Assembly (NCBI GenBank): GCA_021286965.1
Contig: JAJTBK010000366.1
Location: 1-5,998, forward strand
DNA length: 5,998 nt
Direction: 5' to 3'
Source: Comamonadaceae bacterium
Lineage (GTDB): Bacteria; Pseudomonadota; Gammaproteobacteria; Burkholderiales; Burkholderiaceae_C
Shown here: one piece after another, positions 4,637 to 5,998 of the stretch
Layout: the number at the start of each line of letters is the position of its first letter
Numbering within the stretch: position 1 is the first letter of the stretch
Notes under the pieces: model-generated
Databases searched by the model: none
Told to the model about the DNA's origin: nothing
What the model saw: only the letters and a program-made list of their open reading frames with translations
Program-made: the position numbers and the translations under genes

Positions 4637-5998
4637 TTAGCGGCGTGCCGGCGGCACGTCGGTGCAGCTGCCGTGCGCCACCTCGGCGGCCATGCCGATG
4701 CTCTCGCCCAGCGTCGGGTGCGGGTGGATGGTCTTGCCGATATCGACGCTGTCCGCACCCATTTCGATCGCCAGGGCGATCTCGCCAATCATGTCACCCG
4801 CATGCGTGCCGACAATGCCGCCGCCCAGGATGCGGTGCGTGGCCGCGTCGAAAAGCAGCTTGGTGAAGCCTTCGTCGCGGCCATTGGCAATGGCGCGGCC
4901 CGACGCCGCCCAGGGAAACAGCCCCTTCTTCACCTGGATGCCCTGCGCCTTGGCCTGCTCTTCGGTCAGGCCGACCCAGGCGACCTCGGGGTCGGTGTAG
5001 GCCACGCTGGGGATGACGCGGGCGTTGAAGGCGCTGGCAGCCAGCTCCTTGTTGCCCTGCAGCTCGCCGGCGATGACCTCGGCCGCCACATGCGCCTCGT
5101 GCACCGCCTTGTGCGCCAGCATGGGCTGGCCGACGATGTCGCCAATGGCGAAGATGTGCGGCATGTTGGTGCGCATCTGGATATCGACCTCGATGAAGCC
5201 GCGCTCCGTGACTGCCACGCCGGCGGCCTCGGCACCGATTTTCTTGCCGTTGGGGCTGCGGCCCACGGCTTGCAGCACCAGGTCGTAGGTTTGCGGCGCG
5301 GGCACGGTCACGCCGTCCTTGGCCGGGGCAAAGCTGACCTTGATGCCTTCGGGCGTGGCCTCGGCCGCCACCGTCCTGGTGTTCAGCATGACGTTGTCAA
5401 AGCGGTGCGCGTTCATCTTCTGCCAGACCTTGACCAGGTCGCGGTCGGCGCCCTGCATCAGGCCGTCGAGCATTTCCACCACATCCAGGCGCGCGCCTAG
5501 AGTGGAGTACACCGTGCCCATTTCCAGGCCGATGATGCCACCGCCCAGAATCAACATGCGCTTCGGGATTCCGGCCAGCGCCAGCGCGCCCGTGCTATCG
5601 ACCACACGCGGGTCGTCGGGCATGAAGGGCAGGCGCACAGCCTGGCTGCCGGCGGCGATGATGGCGTTTTTGAACTGCACCACCTGGGTGGCGCCGGTTT
5701 TCTCCTGCCCGGACCCGCTGGTTTCCTCCACCTGCAGCTGGTGGCTGCCAACAAAGCTGCCGTAGCCGCGCACCACCGTCACCTTGCGCATCTTGGCCAT
5801 CTGCGCCAGGCCGCCGGTGAGTTTGCCAATCACCTTTTCCTTGTGGCCGCGCAGCTGGTCGATGTTGACTTCGGGGACGCCAAATTTGACGCCCGCGACT
5901 TCGAGATGCTTGACCTCATCGACCACCGCCGCGACGTGCAGCAGCGCCTTGGACGGGATACAGCCCACGTTCAGGCACACGCCGCCGAGCTGCGCGTA
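4637..5998 (-). CDS. lpdA: Dihydrolipoyl dehydrogenase, probably E3 of pyruvate dehydrogenase (N-terminus off the right edge)
   Basis: A flavoprotein that reoxidises dihydrolipoyl groups with NAD+; 453 residues are visible. The frame is open to the window edge and begins in mid-protein (YAQLGG), just before the redox-active disulfide CLNVGCIPSK, so the FAD-binding GxGxxG segment is outside. Further motifs: NAIIAAGSQAVRLPF, the NAD-binding LILGGGIIGLEMGTVYSTLGA (near 5556-5494), the second FAD motif IFAIGDIVGQPMLAHKAVHEA, and the C-terminal interface with active His (codon 4720-4718) and Glu in HPHPTLGES. The GGVCLNVGC wording, the EETSGSGQEKTG loop and the RGHKEKVIGKLTGGL stretch match, from memory, the pyruvate dehydrogenase E3 of Comamonadaceae. 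Those E3 proteins often carry an N-terminal lipoyl domain, which cannot be seen here. The strong terminator marks it as the last gene of its operon. Enzyme sure; complex assignment inferred. Confidence 0.95.
   Translation of the reverse strand, partial: YAQLGGVCLNVGCIPSKALLHVAAVVDEVKHLEVAGVKFGVPEVNIDQLRGHKEKVIGKLTGGLAQMAKMRKVTVVRGYGSFVGSHQLQVEETSGSGQEKTGATQVVQFKNAIIAAGSQAVRLPFMPDDPRVVDSTGALALAGIPKRMLILGGGIIGLEMGTVYSTLGARLDVVEMLDGLMQGADRDLVKVWQKMNAHRFDNVMLNTRTVAAEATPEGIKVSFAPAKDGVTVPAPQTYDLVLQAVGRSPNGKKIGAEAAGVAVTERGFIEVDIQMRTNMPHIFAIGDIVGQPMLAHKAVHEAHVAAEVIAGELQGNKELAASAFNARVIPSVAYTDPEVAWVGLTEEQAKAQGIQVKKGLFPWAASGRAIANGRDEGFTKLLFDAATHRILGGGIVGTHAGDMIGEIALAIEMGADSVDIGKTIHPHPTLGESIGMAAEVAHGSCTDVPPARR

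Noticed and set aside
4673..5500. 275-codon open frame on the plus strand, antisense to lpdA
   Set aside because: lpdA is unmistakable on the other strand; the composition here (His, Gly, Arg, Asp) and lack of motifs mark it as a shadow.

Overview
The window looks like ordinary chromosomal DNA from a high-GC betaproteobacterium. The best guess is Burkholderiales, family Comamonadaceae or close, because the dihydrolipoyl dehydrogenase at the right end reads like the pyruvate dehydrogenase E3 of that group. This assignment rests on remembered family sequences and on the GC-rich codon use. I see no tRNA, rRNA, CRISPR array, insertion sequence, phage gene or integration scar.

Layout from left to right. 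(1) Bases 1-1017, minus strand: a two-gene unit with a cysteine hydrolase of the isochorismatase superfamily followed, 12 bases later, by the first 134 codons of a 6-phosphofructokinase that runs off the left edge. (2) Bases 1018-1147: a 130-base divergent promoter region. (3) Bases 1148-1705, plus strand: a secreted NlpC/P60 peptidoglycan peptidase. (4) Bases 1706-3502, minus strand: a tightly packed three-gene operon (DUF488/YeaO-like protein, AhpD-like carboxymuconolactone decarboxylase family protein, class I SAM-dependent methyltransferase). Its genes overlap, and its last stop codon abuts the NlpC/P60 stop codon with no spacer. (5) Bases 3503-3652: a second divergent region of 150 bases, with a near-perfect 13-base inverted repeat just ahead of the next gene. 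(6) Bases 3653-4567, plus strand: a ten-helix EamA/DMT-family transporter. (7) Bases 4568-4636: a strong intrinsic terminator reading on the minus strand, plus a small second hairpin. (8) Bases 4637-5998, minus strand: dihydrolipoyl dehydrogenase, cut by the right edge.

Functionally, phosphofructokinase and the pyruvate dehydrogenase E3 are central carbon metabolism. The NlpC/P60 protein is a wall-remodelling enzyme, the transporter has no predictable substrate, and the DUF488-AhpD-methyltransferase operon is uncharacterised as a unit. I found no convincing novel system. The points most worth checking are the inverted repeat and start-site ambiguity at the EamA gene, the overlapping three-gene operon, and a very short or absent 5' leader on the NlpC/P60 gene.
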